Origin: Gammaproteobacteria bacterium
GTDB lineage: Bacteria > Pseudomonadota > Gammaproteobacteria > SZUA-229
Length of the DNA: 7,425 nt
Direction: 5' to 3'
NCBI GenBank assembly: GCA_030641945.1
Contig: DAOWLL010000070.1
Location: 1 to 7,425 of the forward strand
The notes under the pieces were generated by a model. It was not told the origin of the DNA. It searched no databases and worked only from the letters and a program-made list of their open reading frames with translations. A program made the position numbers and the translations under genes. Shown one piece after another: positions 1 to 6,563 of this stretch (positions within the stretch are counted from its first letter, which is position 1; each line of letters starts with the position of its first letter).

Positions 1-285
1 CGTACAGACCCCGGGAATGCGGCTCCAATGGTTGTGGGTGCTGCCTTCCAGATGCCATATCCGGAGAATGGCAAACCATCAATTCAGGTGGTTAACTTGT
101 TGTCTGGGGACGTTGCTCTGGTACTGCTGGACAAGGTCACCACGCCTGTTGAAATCACTAAAGATCAAATCGATACAGTCAAACAGCAACGTAAAAATGA
201 TGTGGCAAATTCGGATTTTGATTTTGTGCTCTCAGCTATTAAAGATGCTGCTGAAATACAGCGTAACACCAGTCTGCTTCAATAA
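1..285 (+). CDS. ppiD: PpiD-type periplasmic chaperone / peptidyl-prolyl isomerase, C-terminal fragment
   Basis: The open frame enters from the left edge and ends at TAA 283-285, giving 94 visible residues of the C-terminus; the true start lies outside the window. The residues resemble the end of PpiD: a short strand-rich stretch (VALVLLDKV, about residues 40-48) followed by a charged helix rich in D, Q and K. PpiD is an inner-membrane-anchored periplasmic chaperone of the SurA/parvulin class that works near the Sec translocon on newly exported outer-membrane proteins. The parvulin and SurA-N domains are not visible, so the call rests on the tail and on the neighbourhood: ppiD commonly follows lon-hupB and, in Pseudomonas from memory, precedes fabI. 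No terminator is seen after the stop, and the next gene starts 26 bases downstream, so read-through is possible. Confidence 0.72.
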   Translation, partial: RTDPGNAAPMVVGAAFQMPYPENGKPSIQVVNLLSGDVALVLLDKVTTPVEITKDQIDTVKQQRKNDVANSDFDFVLSAIKDAAEIQRNTSLLQ

Positions 286-311
286 CTAAGTGACGGGTTA
301 GCAGGCGAATA

Positions 312-1610
312 ATGAAACTGTTTCGTTTGGCCCTGCATTGGCAGATTTTTATTGCCCTGGTACTGGCCATTCTGGTCGGTGTCACTCTGGATCCCACAAC
401 AACCCTCTTCGGTGTTTCTTTAAACTCTGTTTTTAATTTTGTCGGTACGCTGTTTCTTAATGCGTTGAAGATGTTGATCGTGCCACTGATCATGTCGTCA
501 ATCATCGTGGGCATGATGGAGATACAGCCGGATACTCTGGGACGGCTTGGATCCAAGACGCTTATTTATTATGCGGCTAGCAGCCTGGTTGCTATTTTAA
601 TCGGGCTGCTCGTTGTCAATGCATTTCAACCGGGTTTAGTCGATGGCGAGCCTGCCCGGGACATGATCGGTCTTTCTGCTGATACTGAGGATGTCATTGA
701 ACGTGTCGAGGGTAAGGGCAGTGGTGATCTGGCCGAAGTATTCATACGCATGATCCCGCCAAACATCGTCTCGGCTGCAGCGCAGGGAAAAATGCTGGGG
801 CTGATTTTCTTTAGTTTGCTGTTCGGCTTCTTCATATCGCGAGTCAAGGGACAACCTGGTGATACGCTAAAGAATTTCTGGAATGGCCTGCTCGACGTGA
901 TGATGCAAATGACCGAGTGGGTCATGCTGTTTGCGCCAATCGGCGTGTTCGCACTGGTGGCAAAGGTGTTATTGGCTTCTGGACTGGATGCATTCAAGCC
1001 GCTGGCAGTCTTCTTTTTTACCGTCCTGATTGCGCTCACAATACATCTTCTACTGGTGATGCCTGCAGTGCTCAAATTTATCGCCAGGGTCAGTCCAGCT
1101 GCCCACTTCAGGGCAATGATGCCTGCGCTATTAACCGCATTTTCTACCAGTTCGTCATCTGCGACTCTGCCAATAACGATCGATTGTGTTGAAAACCGCG
1201 CAGGTGTTTCCAACAGGGTGAGCGGCTTTACGCTGCCGCTGGGCGCCACCGTGAATATGGATGGAACGGCGCTTTACGAATGTGTGGCAGCAATGTTTAT
1301 AGCACAGGCCTATGGCCTGTCACTGGATCTGACCACTCAGTTCACAATCGTACTGATTGCATTATTGACATCGATCGGTGTCGCAGGAATACCATCGGCC
1401 AGCCTGGTTGCGATCACGATTATTCTGGCTGCCATCGGGCTGCCTGTTGAGGCGATTGGCTTGATCCTGGTGGTCGACAGGGTTCTGGATATGTGCCGCA
1501 CAGCGGTGAATGTATTCAGCGACTCTGTGGCTGCTGTGACGATAGCACGCCTGGAGGGCGAAGAAACACGCTTAATAGTAGGCAGTCGTCAGTCGTCAGT
1601 TGGCAGCTAA
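312..1610 (+). CDS. SDF-family dicarboxylate / acidic amino-acid:cation symporter
   Basis: The 432-residue inner-membrane protein belongs to the DAACS (SDF) family that includes GltP, GltT and DctA, which import glutamate, aspartate or C4-dicarboxylates with Na+ or H+. The family signatures are all present: the serine-rich HP1 tip (S280-S283, then ATLP), the NMDGT cation-binding motif at 315-319, the HP2 tip GVAGIP at 356-361, and the last helix with D389, D393, R396, T397, N400 and D404. These six match the GltPh residues D390, D394, R397, T398, N401 and D405. The arginine at 396 favours an acidic amino acid over a plain dicarboxylate; this is an inference. A Cys sits at 395, where GltPh has Gly. 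The start ATG has a weak AGG at 303-305. About the last ten residues (from I422/V423) are encoded by a heptad repeat array and are probably an acquired tail. It converges with fabI. Confidence 0.93.
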   Translation: MKLFRLALHWQIFIALVLAILVGVTLDPTTTLFGVSLNSVFNFVGTLFLNALKMLIVPLIMSSIIVGMMEIQPDTLGRLGSKTLIYYAASSLVAILIGLLVVNAFQPGLVDGEPARDMIGLSADTEDVIERVEGKGSGDLAEVFIRMIPPNIVSAAAQGKMLGLIFFSLLFGFFISRVKGQPGDTLKNFWNGLLDVMMQMTEWVMLFAPIGVFALVAKVLLASGLDAFKPLAVFFFTVLIALTIHLLLVMPAVLKFIARVSPAAHFRAMMPALLTAFSTSSSSATLPITIDCVENRAGVSNRVSGFTLPLGATVNMDGTALYECVAAMFIAQAYGLSLDLTTQFTIVLIALLTSIGVAGIPSASLVAITIILAAIGLPVEAIGLILVVDRVLDMCRTAVNVFSDSVAAVTIARLEGEETRLIVGSRQSSVGS

Positions 1611-1639
1611 CTAATAACTGCCAACTGCTAACTTCAAAC
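1577..1639. repeat. Degenerate heptanucleotide repeat array at a convergent gene junction
   Basis: Nine consecutive 7-base units can be read from 1577 to 1639, every unit ending in C (positions 1583, 1590, 1597, and so on every seven bases). Two units are identical (AGTCGTC, 1584-1597); others drift, for example AGTTGGC, TAATAAC and TGCTAAC. The array begins inside the symporter gene, supplies its final codons and its TAA stop, fills the whole 28-base spacer and ends on the first base of the fabI stop codon. It resembles in unit length and composition the array in the yejA-yejB gap. Because 7 is not a multiple of 3, the reading frame shifts with each unit. Origin by slippage or by spread of a repeat family is inferred. 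Confidence 0.75.
1597..1627. terminator. Candidate bidirectional hairpin between symporter and fabI
   Basis: CAGTTGGCAG at 1597-1606 and CTGCCAACTG at 1618-1627 form a perfect 10-bp inverted repeat with an 11-base loop that contains the symporter stop codon. Placed between two convergent genes, it could end transcription from both sides. There is no clear U-tract on either strand, so it is not a textbook intrinsic terminator. The stem is built from heptad repeat units, and its symmetry may be a by-product of that repeat. Confidence 0.45.
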
Positions 1640-2433
1640 TATTCTTTCGTGTTTCCCATCAGCCCGGCTGTATGGTAACCGGCATCGACATAGATCACTT
1701 CACCTGTAATGCCGCTGGCGAGATTCGAACACAGGAAGGCTGCAGTATTACCAACTTCGTCGATGGTTACATTGCGGTGCAGTGGAGCGCTTTGTTCGAC
1801 GTGCTCGAGTATCTTGCTGAAGCCAGAGATTCCTTTTGCAGCAAGCGTTTTAATAGGGCCGGCTGAGATGGCATTTACGCGAATACCTTCCGGCCCCAGT
1901 GAGTGTGCCAGGTAGCGTACATTGGCTTCCAGGCTGGCTTTTGCCAGGCCCATGACATTGTAGCCGGGGAAAGCACGCACGGCGCCCAGGTAGCTGAGTG
2001 TGAGGATGGCGGCATCTTCGCGATTTTGCATCATATGGCGTCCAGCTTTTGCAATTGCTGCCAGTGAATATGAGCTGATGTCGTGTGCCTGGTTAAAGCC
2101 GTCACGATTCAGGTTGTCAAGATAATCACCTTCCAGCATTTCCTTGGGAGCAAAAGCGACGGAATGAATGATGATGTCCAGTGATTCCCAGAAATCATCC
2201 AGGTGTTCGAACACTGCTTCAATATCATCGTCATTCTCAACATCGCAGGGAATAACGATGTCCGAGTCGCATTCACCGGCGAGCTTTTCAACGCGCTCAC
2301 GCAAGCGCTCACCCATGTATGTAAATGCCAGCTCGGCACCCTCGCGGTGCAAAGCTTTTGCGATTCCCCATGCAATTGATCGATTACTTGCAACTCCGAA
2401 TATAAGTGCACGTTTGCCACTCATAAAACCCAT
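1639..2433 (-). CDS. fabI: Enoyl-[acyl-carrier-protein] reductase (NADH), FabI
   Basis: The 264-residue cytoplasmic short-chain dehydrogenase matches FabI closely in sequence and in length (E. coli 262). It performs the last step of each fatty acid elongation round, reducing trans-2-enoyl-ACP to acyl-ACP with NADH. Visible features are the nucleotide-binding loop G13-V-A-S-N-R-S19-I20, the CDV strand end with D64, the HSVAFAP segment at 90-96, and the catalytic set Y148, Y158 and K165 (E. coli Y146, Y156, K163) in SYLG...[11 protein letters not shown]161 and F205 correspond to the triclosan-pocket residues M159 and F203 of E. coli. Position 93 is Ala, where E. coli and P. aeruginosa have Gly. 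The start fits the family N-terminus MGF and has GGGGAG eight bases upstream (2442-2447 on the minus strand). The gene is transcribed away from yejA, with its own likely promoter. Confidence 0.97.
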   Translation of the reverse strand: MGFMSGKRALIFGVASNRSIAWGIAKALHREGAELAFTYMGERLRERVEKLAGECDSDIVIPCDVENDDDIEAVFEHLDDFWESLDIIIHSVAFAPKEMLEGDYLDNLNRDGFNQAHDISSYSLAAIAKAGRHMMQNREDAAILTLSYLGAVRAFPGYNVMGLAKASLEANVRYLAHSLGPEGIRVNAISAGPIKTLAAKGISGFSKILEHVEQSAPLHRNVTIDEVGNTAAFLCSNLASGITGEVIYVDAGYHTAGLMGNTKE

Positions 2434-2473
2434 ATCGGTTACTCCCCAATTAAAAGTGCTGTAAACTTGGACG

Positions 2474-2487
2474 GCCTAATGTTAGGC
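2474..2487. promoter_or_regulatory. 14-bp palindrome, candidate operator at the fabI transcription start
   Basis: GCCTAATGTTAGGC is an inverted repeat with perfect 6-bp arms around a TG centre. It lies two bases beyond the TATAAT box of fabI, so it would cover the expected transcription start (about 2483), and it also lies within the upstream region of yejA. The position suits a repressor site that could act on either or both divergent genes. It does not match the FadR consensus known to me. It could instead form a small hairpin at the 5' end of the fabI mRNA. Confidence 0.4.
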
Positions 2488-2489
2488 GG

Positions 2490-2495
2490 ATTATA
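2490..2495 (-). promoter_or_regulatory. fabI: Likely -10 box (TATAAT) of fabI
   Basis: The minus strand reads TATAAT exactly, 56 bases upstream of the fabI ATG, which predicts a 5' leader of about 50 bases. No good -35 box is found at 16-18 bp; the best is TTTATA with a 16-bp spacer. On the plus strand the same region offers a weak yejA promoter, TTGGAC (2467-2472) with TATACA (2492-2497) at a long 19-bp spacing. The two promoters would overlap and could compete. Confidence 0.5.
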
Positions 2496-2519
2496 CAGCG
2501 AAAAGCAATAATATAAATC

Positions 2520-4331
2520 ATGCAACGCTGGTTACGCGTTTTATTTCATAATTTATCCTTCTTTCTCCTGATTCTGCTTCAGATATCTGAAGTTCGGGCT
2601 GTTCCTGCAATGGGGATGGGCTACGAGCCAAAATACCCGCCTGATTTCACGCACTTTGACTATGTTTCGCCGGATGCTAAAAAGGGGGGCGAGATAACGC
2701 TTTATGGCCTCGGCACATTCGACAGCCTCAATCCATACCTGCTCAAAGGCCTGTCAGCGGAAGGGCTAAGCTCACTGGTATTCGAAAGCCTGCTGGAAAA
2801 AAGCCTCGACGAACCTTTCAGTATGTACGGCCTGATTGCAGACGATTTCTATCTTGCAGAAGATGGCCTCTCTGCCACATTTCACATCAATCCTGCCGCA
2901 CGCTTCTCAAATGGCAAGCCAGTTACCGCCGAAGACGTCAAATTCTCCTTTGATACCCTGATGAGCAAGTCGGCGCACCCGCAGTTCAGGGTGTATTACG
3001 GGGATGTTGAATCAGCAGAGGTCATCGATCGACTGACAGTGCGTTTTCATTTTAAAAACAGGAACCGTGAACTGCACATGATCGTCGGTGAGATACCGAT
3101 TTTCTCCAGCGAATGGCTGGGTTCAGAGCCATTTGATAAAGTTGATGATGTGCCACCGATCAGCTCAGGTCCGTACCTGGTGGATGGTTATGAACGCGGC
3201 CGCTTTATCCGCTACCGCAGAAATCCCGATTACTGGGCGAAAGGTCTGCCAGTGCGCAGGGGGATGTATAACTTTGATACGATCACCTACAAATATTACA
3301 AGGACTCAACGATTGCGCTGGAGGCTTTCAAGGCTGGTGAGTTTGATTTCTTTTTCGAGAACTATTCAAAACGCTGGGCACGTTCACATGTTGGCCCTAA
3401 ATATGATTCCGGAGAAATACTGAAAACCGAATTGCAGCACAGCAATAATGCAGGCATGCAGGGATTCGCCATCAATCTCCGCCGTAAAAAATTCAAGGAT
3501 GTACGCGTACGCAAGGCGCTGGATCTGGCTTTTGATTTTGAGTGGTCCAATAGCCAGCTTTTCTATAACCAGTACGAACGCTGCGATTCATATTTCAGTA
3601 ACAGCGAACTGGCCTCAAGCGGACTGCCACAGGGAAAGGAGCTGGAGCTGCTGAATGAATACCGTGAGCAATTACCGGCATCTGTATTCGAAATGGAATG
3701 GCGCCCGCCGACAACAAATGCTGATATTACGTTAAGAGATAATCTGAAAAAGGCCCGTGACCTGCTGGCTGAGGCTGGCTGGACTGTACAGCATGGCGTG
3801 TTGAAAAACGCACAGGGCGAAGCATTTGTAATAGATGTGCTGCTTGTACAGAAAGGCTTTGACCGTATTTTTGCACCCTTCGCGCATAACCTGAAAAAAC
3901 TGGGTATCGACATGAATTACCGCACTGTCGATGATTCACTCTATAAGCGCAGGCTCGACAAATTTGAGTTTGATATGGTGGTAACCAGTTTCCCGCAGTC
4001 GGTATCGCCCGGTAATGAGCTGATGAATATGTTCCATTCGCAGGCAGCGGAAATGGAGGGTTCGCGTAATCTTCCGGGCATATCCGACCCTGTTGTCGAT
4101 GCCCTGATTGAAAAAATAATTAATGCAGAGGATCGTGATGAACTCATTATCACAGCACATGCCCTTGACCGGGTATTTATGCATGGTGAATACCTGGTGC
4201 CGAACTGGTACATAGACAAGCATCGAATTGCCTATCGCGATAAATTCAATATGCCCGAAACACTGCCGCTGTATTTTGAGCCGGTTTCATGGCTGCTCAA
4301 GACCTGGTCGACTAAAGAGAGCAGTGAATAG
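2520..4331 (+). CDS. yejA: YejA-type periplasmic peptide-binding protein of an ABC importer
   Basis: The 603-residue protein is a family 5 (DppA/OppA class) extracellular solute-binding protein, about the usual length for YejA. Residues 1-27 form a signal peptide: basic MQRWLR, a hydrophobic run around 13-22, and likely cleavage after VRA. The mature start (MGMGYEPKYPPDFTHFDYV, then DAKKGGEI at 52-59) is typical of YejA. Family 5 hallmarks are NGKPVTAEDVKFSFD at 131-145 and SSGPYLVDGY...RNPDYWA at 215-240. It should capture peptides in the periplasm and hand them to YejBE. Characterised relatives carry microcin C or murein peptides; the substrate here cannot be told. No Shine-Dalgarno sequence is evident before the ATG, and no other nearby start keeps the signal peptide. 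The TAG stop lies inside a heptad repeat, which supplies the final Ser-Glu. Confidence 0.92.
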   Translation: MQRWLRVLFHNLSFFLLILLQISEVRAVPAMGMGYEPKYPPDFTHFDYVSPDAKKGGEITLYGLGTFDSLNPYLLKGLSAEGLSSLVFESLLEKSLDEPFSMYGLIADDFYLAEDGLSATFHINPAARFSNGKPVTAEDVKFSFDTLMSKSAHPQFRVYYGDVESAEVIDRLTVRFHFKNRNRELHMIVGEIPIFSSEWLGSEPFDKVDDVPPISSGPYLVDGYERGRFIRYRRNPDYWAKGLPVRRGMYNFDTITYKYYKDSTIALEAFKAGEFDFFFENYSKRWARSHVGPKYDSGEILKTELQHSNNAGMQGFAINLRRKKFKDVRVRKALDLAFDFEWSNSQLFYNQYERCDSYFSNSELASSGLPQGKELELLNEYREQLPASVFEMEWRPPTTNADITLRDNLKKARDLLAEAGWTVQHGVLKNAQGEAFVIDVLLVQKGFDRIFAPFAHNLKKLGIDMNYRTVDDSLYKRRLDKFEFDMVVTSFPQSVSPGNELMNMFHSQAAEMEGSRNLPGISDPVVDALIEKIINAEDRDELIITAHALDRVFMHGEYLVPNWYIDKHRIAYRDKFNMPETLPLYFEPVSWLLKTWSTKESSE

Positions 4332-4351
4332 TGAATAATGAATAATGAATA
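4324..4351 (+). repeat. Tandem heptamer array (RTGAATA x4) at the yejA 3' end
   Basis: Two copies of GTGAATA (4324-4337) are followed directly by two copies of ATGAATA (4338-4351), then by a drifting unit ATAACAA. The yejA stop TAG (4329-4331) spans the first junction. Each unit carries TGA or TAA, so the three reading frames are all closed within the array. CAGTGAATAGT at 4322-4332 is the exact reverse complement of two segments in the second array, so the two half-arrays can pair. Confidence 0.85.
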
Positions 4352-4404
4352 ATAACAACTCGTTGATACCTGATGCTATGAAAATGCACGGCTATGTCTT
4401 GTTT

Positions 4405-4440
4405 ACTGTTAACTATTCACTGTTAACTATTCACTGTTAA
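4405..4440 (-). repeat. Inverted heptamer array directly upstream of yejB
   Basis: The 14-mer ACTGTTAACTATTC occurs twice in tandem (4405-4418 and 4419-4432), followed by a partial third copy ACTGTTAA. Each 14-mer is two related heptamers. Read on the minus strand, the units (GAATAGT, TAACAGT) match those of the array at 4324-4351, so the two arrays face each other across about 53 bases of non-repeat sequence. ACTATTCACTG at 4412-4422 and again at 4426-4436 complements 4322-4332. The array ends five bases before the yejB start codon and occupies the place where a Shine-Dalgarno sequence would be expected. Confidence 0.85.
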
Positions 4441-4445
4441 TTAAT

Positions 4446-5495
4446 ATGTTTGCCTATATCTCAAAACGCCTGTTGTTGATGATACCGACACTGTTTGGCG
4501 TCATGTTGGTAACCTTCCTGGTGACACAGTTTGTTCCAGGTGGCCCGGTCGAACAGCTGGTCAGTCAGCTGGAAGGGAAGTCTGAGCAGGGCGAAGCCAG
4601 CACGGGTACCAGAGGGCTTTATCGGGGTGCACATGGTCTGGACCCGGAGCATATAGAGGAGATCAGGGCTCTATACGGATTTGACAAGCCGGTTCACGAG
4701 CGCTTCTACTCGATGATGAAAAACTATCTAAGCTTTGATTTTGGTGAAAGTTATTTCCACAACCGCTCGGTGATGGAATTGATCATTGACAAGATGCCGG
4801 TATCGATCAGTCTCGGCATGTGGACGTTCTTTATCGTTTACCTGACGTGCATTCCCCTCGGCATTGCCAAGGCAGTCAGGGACGGCAGTGTGTTTGACGT
4901 TGCTACCAGTACTTTGATCCTGATCGGTTATTCGGTACCCGGCTTTGTTCTTGGTATCACCTTGCTGGTATTGCTCGGCGGCGGCAGTTTCCTCGATATA
5001 TTCCCCTTGCGCGGACTGGTTTCAGATAACTGGGATACGCTGCCCTGGTATGAGCAGATCCTGGATTACCTGTGGCATATGGTGCTGCCGATTACTGCAT
5101 CGGTCATCGGCAGCTTTGCGGTAATGACGATGCTGACCAAGAACAGCTTCATCGAGGAAATTCGCAAGCAATATGTGCTCACCGCCAGGGCCAAGGGCGT
5201 GAGTGAAAACAATGTGCTTTATCGCCATGTTTTCAGAAATGCGATCATTCCACTGGTCACGGGTTTTCCGGCTGCATTTATTGGTGCGTTTTTTACCGGC
5301 AGCCTGCTGATCGAGACAATCTTCTCGCTCGACGGACTCGGTTTGCTTTCCTACGAGTCTGTTTTGAAACGCGACTATCCGGTCGTGCTTGGCACGCTAT
5401 ACCTGTTCACCTTGCTTGGCCTGTTTGCCAAATTGATGGCGGATATCAGCTACGTGCTGATTGATCCACGAATCCACTTTGAGTCGGTTGACTAG
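4446..5495 (+). CDS. yejB: YejB-type peptide ABC transporter permease
   Basis: The 349-residue inner-membrane protein aligns along its whole length with E. coli YejB (364 residues). The N-terminus MFAYISKRLLLMIPTLFGV is the standard DppB/OppB-type first helix, which fixes the start. A periplasmic loop follows, with GLDPEHIEEIRALYGFDKP at 64-82. The permease core carries about five more membrane segments. The EAA loop that contacts the ATPase is at about 243-269 (TARAKGVSENNV...RNAIIP). The C-terminal YVLIDPRIHFE is a YejB hallmark. It pairs with YejE to form the channel. The 114-bp gap from yejA is long for this operon and is filled with inverted heptad repeats. The ATG is preceded by AT-rich sequence with no Shine-Dalgarno, unlike yejE and yejF. 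Confidence 0.95.
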   Translation: MFAYISKRLLLMIPTLFGVMLVTFLVTQFVPGGPVEQLVSQLEGKSEQGEASTGTRGLYRGAHGLDPEHIEEIRALYGFDKPVHERFYSMMKNYLSFDFGESYFHNRSVMELIIDKMPVSISLGMWTFFIVYLTCIPLGIAKAVRDGSVFDVATSTLILIGYSVPGFVLGITLLVLLGGGSFLDIFPLRGLVSDNWDTLPWYEQILDYLWHMVLPITASVIGSFAVMTMLTKNSFIEEIRKQYVLTARAKGVSENNVLYRHVFRNAIIPLVTGFPAAFIGAFFTGSLLIETIFSLDGLGLLSYESVLKRDYPVVLGTLYLFTLLGLFAKLMADISYVLIDPRIHFESVD

Positions 5496-5512
5496 ATCAG
5501 GGACGGGTTTGC

Positions 5513-6562
5513 ATGAAAAATAATATCGGCATTACGAATAATGTGCATCTTTCACCCGGAAGACGTTCCTGGCTGCGCTTTAAGGCTAACAGGCGCGGCT
5601 ATATCAGTCTGTGGCTGTTCAGCATTATATTTGTACTCAGTCTGTTTGCGGAAGTTCTGTTAAATGACAAGCCCCTGGTTGTCAGCTACCAGGACGAACT
5701 GTTTTTTCCATTTCTGATTACTTATCCCGAGACTGCATTCGGCGGCGACTTTGACACCGAGGCCGATTACTCGGATGCTTATGTGCGTGAGCTGATTACG
5801 ACGGGTAATAACTGGGTAATCGATCCGCTGATTCACTACAGCTATAACACCATCAACTTCAGGTCGGAACTGCCCAACCCTGCGCCGCCGACGTCACAAA
5901 ACCTGATTGGAACAGATGATCGCGGCAGAGACGTGTTTGCCAGGCTTGTCTATGGCTTTCGCCTGTCTGTGCTATTCGCATTTGCCCTGACTGCAATAGG
6001 TGTCGCGATTGGCATCCTTGCAGGTGCGGTGCAAGGTTACTTTTCGGGCAGGCTTGACCTGATAATGCAGCGGCTTATCGAAGTCTGGGCTTCGATGCCG
6101 GAATTGTATTTGCTGATAATCTTCGCATCGATCTTTCAGCCAAGCATCTGGCTGTTGATCATACTTTTATCAATGTTCGGCTGGATGGGCTTGTCGGACT
6201 ACGTGCGTGCTGAATTTCTTCGTGGCCGCAATATGGACTATGTGCGTGCGGCGCGTGCAATGGGATTATCGGATGTTGCAATTATGCGCCACCATTTATT
6301 GCCTAACAGCATGACGCCGGTGATTACCTTCCTTCCTTTTCGCATCAGTGGTTCAATTCTTGCGCTGACCAGTCTCGATTTCCTTGGCCTGGGTGTGCCC
6401 CCAACGACGCCCAGTCTGGGTGAGCTGCTGGCACAGGGGAAGGAAAATATTGAAGCCTGGTGGCTGTCATTGAGTACCTTTATCGTGCTGGTGGGTACCC
6501 TGATGCTGCTCATATTTATTGGCGAAGCCTTGCGTGAAGCCCTTGATACAAGGAAGGTTTAA
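5513..6562 (+). CDS. yejE: YejE-type peptide ABC transporter permease
   Basis: The 349-residue inner-membrane protein is the second permease of the importer, of the DppC/OppC class. After a basic N-terminus (LRFKANRRGYISLWLF, 21-36) comes the first helix, then a long periplasmic segment containing NDKPLVV (51-57) and FGGDF (76-80), both typical of YejE. The OppC-type motif LIGTDDRGRDVFARLVYG is at 131-148. The EAA loop is at about 243-270 (YVRAARAMGLSDVAI...LPNSMTPV), and SLDFLGLGVPPTTPSLGELL at 287-306 is a further family signature. It starts 17 bases after the yejB stop with AGGGA at 5499-5503, nine bases before the ATG, so translation is probably coupled within the operon. Confidence 0.95.
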   Translation: MKNNIGITNNVHLSPGRRSWLRFKANRRGYISLWLFSIIFVLSLFAEVLLNDKPLVVSYQDELFFPFLITYPETAFGGDFDTEADYSDAYVRELITTGNNWVIDPLIHYSYNTINFRSELPNPAPPTSQNLIGTDDRGRDVFARLVYGFRLSVLFAFALTAIGVAIGILAGAVQGYFSGRLDLIMQRLIEVWASMPELYLLIIFASIFQPSIWLLIILLSMFGWMGLSDYVRAEFLRGRNMDYVRAARAMGLSDVAIMRHHLLPNSMTPVITFLPFRISGSILALTSLDFLGLGVPPTTPSLGELLAQGKENIEAWWLSLSTFIVLVGTLMLLIFIGEALREALDTRKV

Positions 6563-6563
6563 T

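Noticed and set aside
626..1249. Long open frame (207 codons) on the minus strand inside the symporter gene
   Set aside because: The predicted protein is Ser/Pro/Ala-rich with no recognisable domain and lies fully antisense to a gene with clear family motifs; it is a shadow of that gene's codon bias.
2109..2464. Open frames on both strands overlapping fabI (103 codons on minus, 98 on plus)
   Set aside because: Both are out of frame with the well-conserved FabI protein, are low-complexity in composition and have no start signals.
2679..2689. A5G6 run near the start of yejA as a programmed frameshift or phase-variable tract
   Set aside because: It encodes the KKGG of the conserved DAKKGGE motif in the correct frame, and the preceding base makes it a poor match to the A AAA AAG slippery heptamer.
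4378..4440. Twenty-residue open frame (MKMHGYVLF...) ending five bases before yejB, a possible leader peptide
   Set aside because: It has no Shine-Dalgarno, more than half of it is the heptad array read in frame, and translations of such repeats routinely give this kind of spurious peptide.
4332..4445. Insertion sequence remnant or mobile element ends in the yejA-yejB gap
   Set aside because: The inverted repeats are made of short tandem heptamers rather than a single terminal repeat, there is no target-site duplication and no transposase trace between them.
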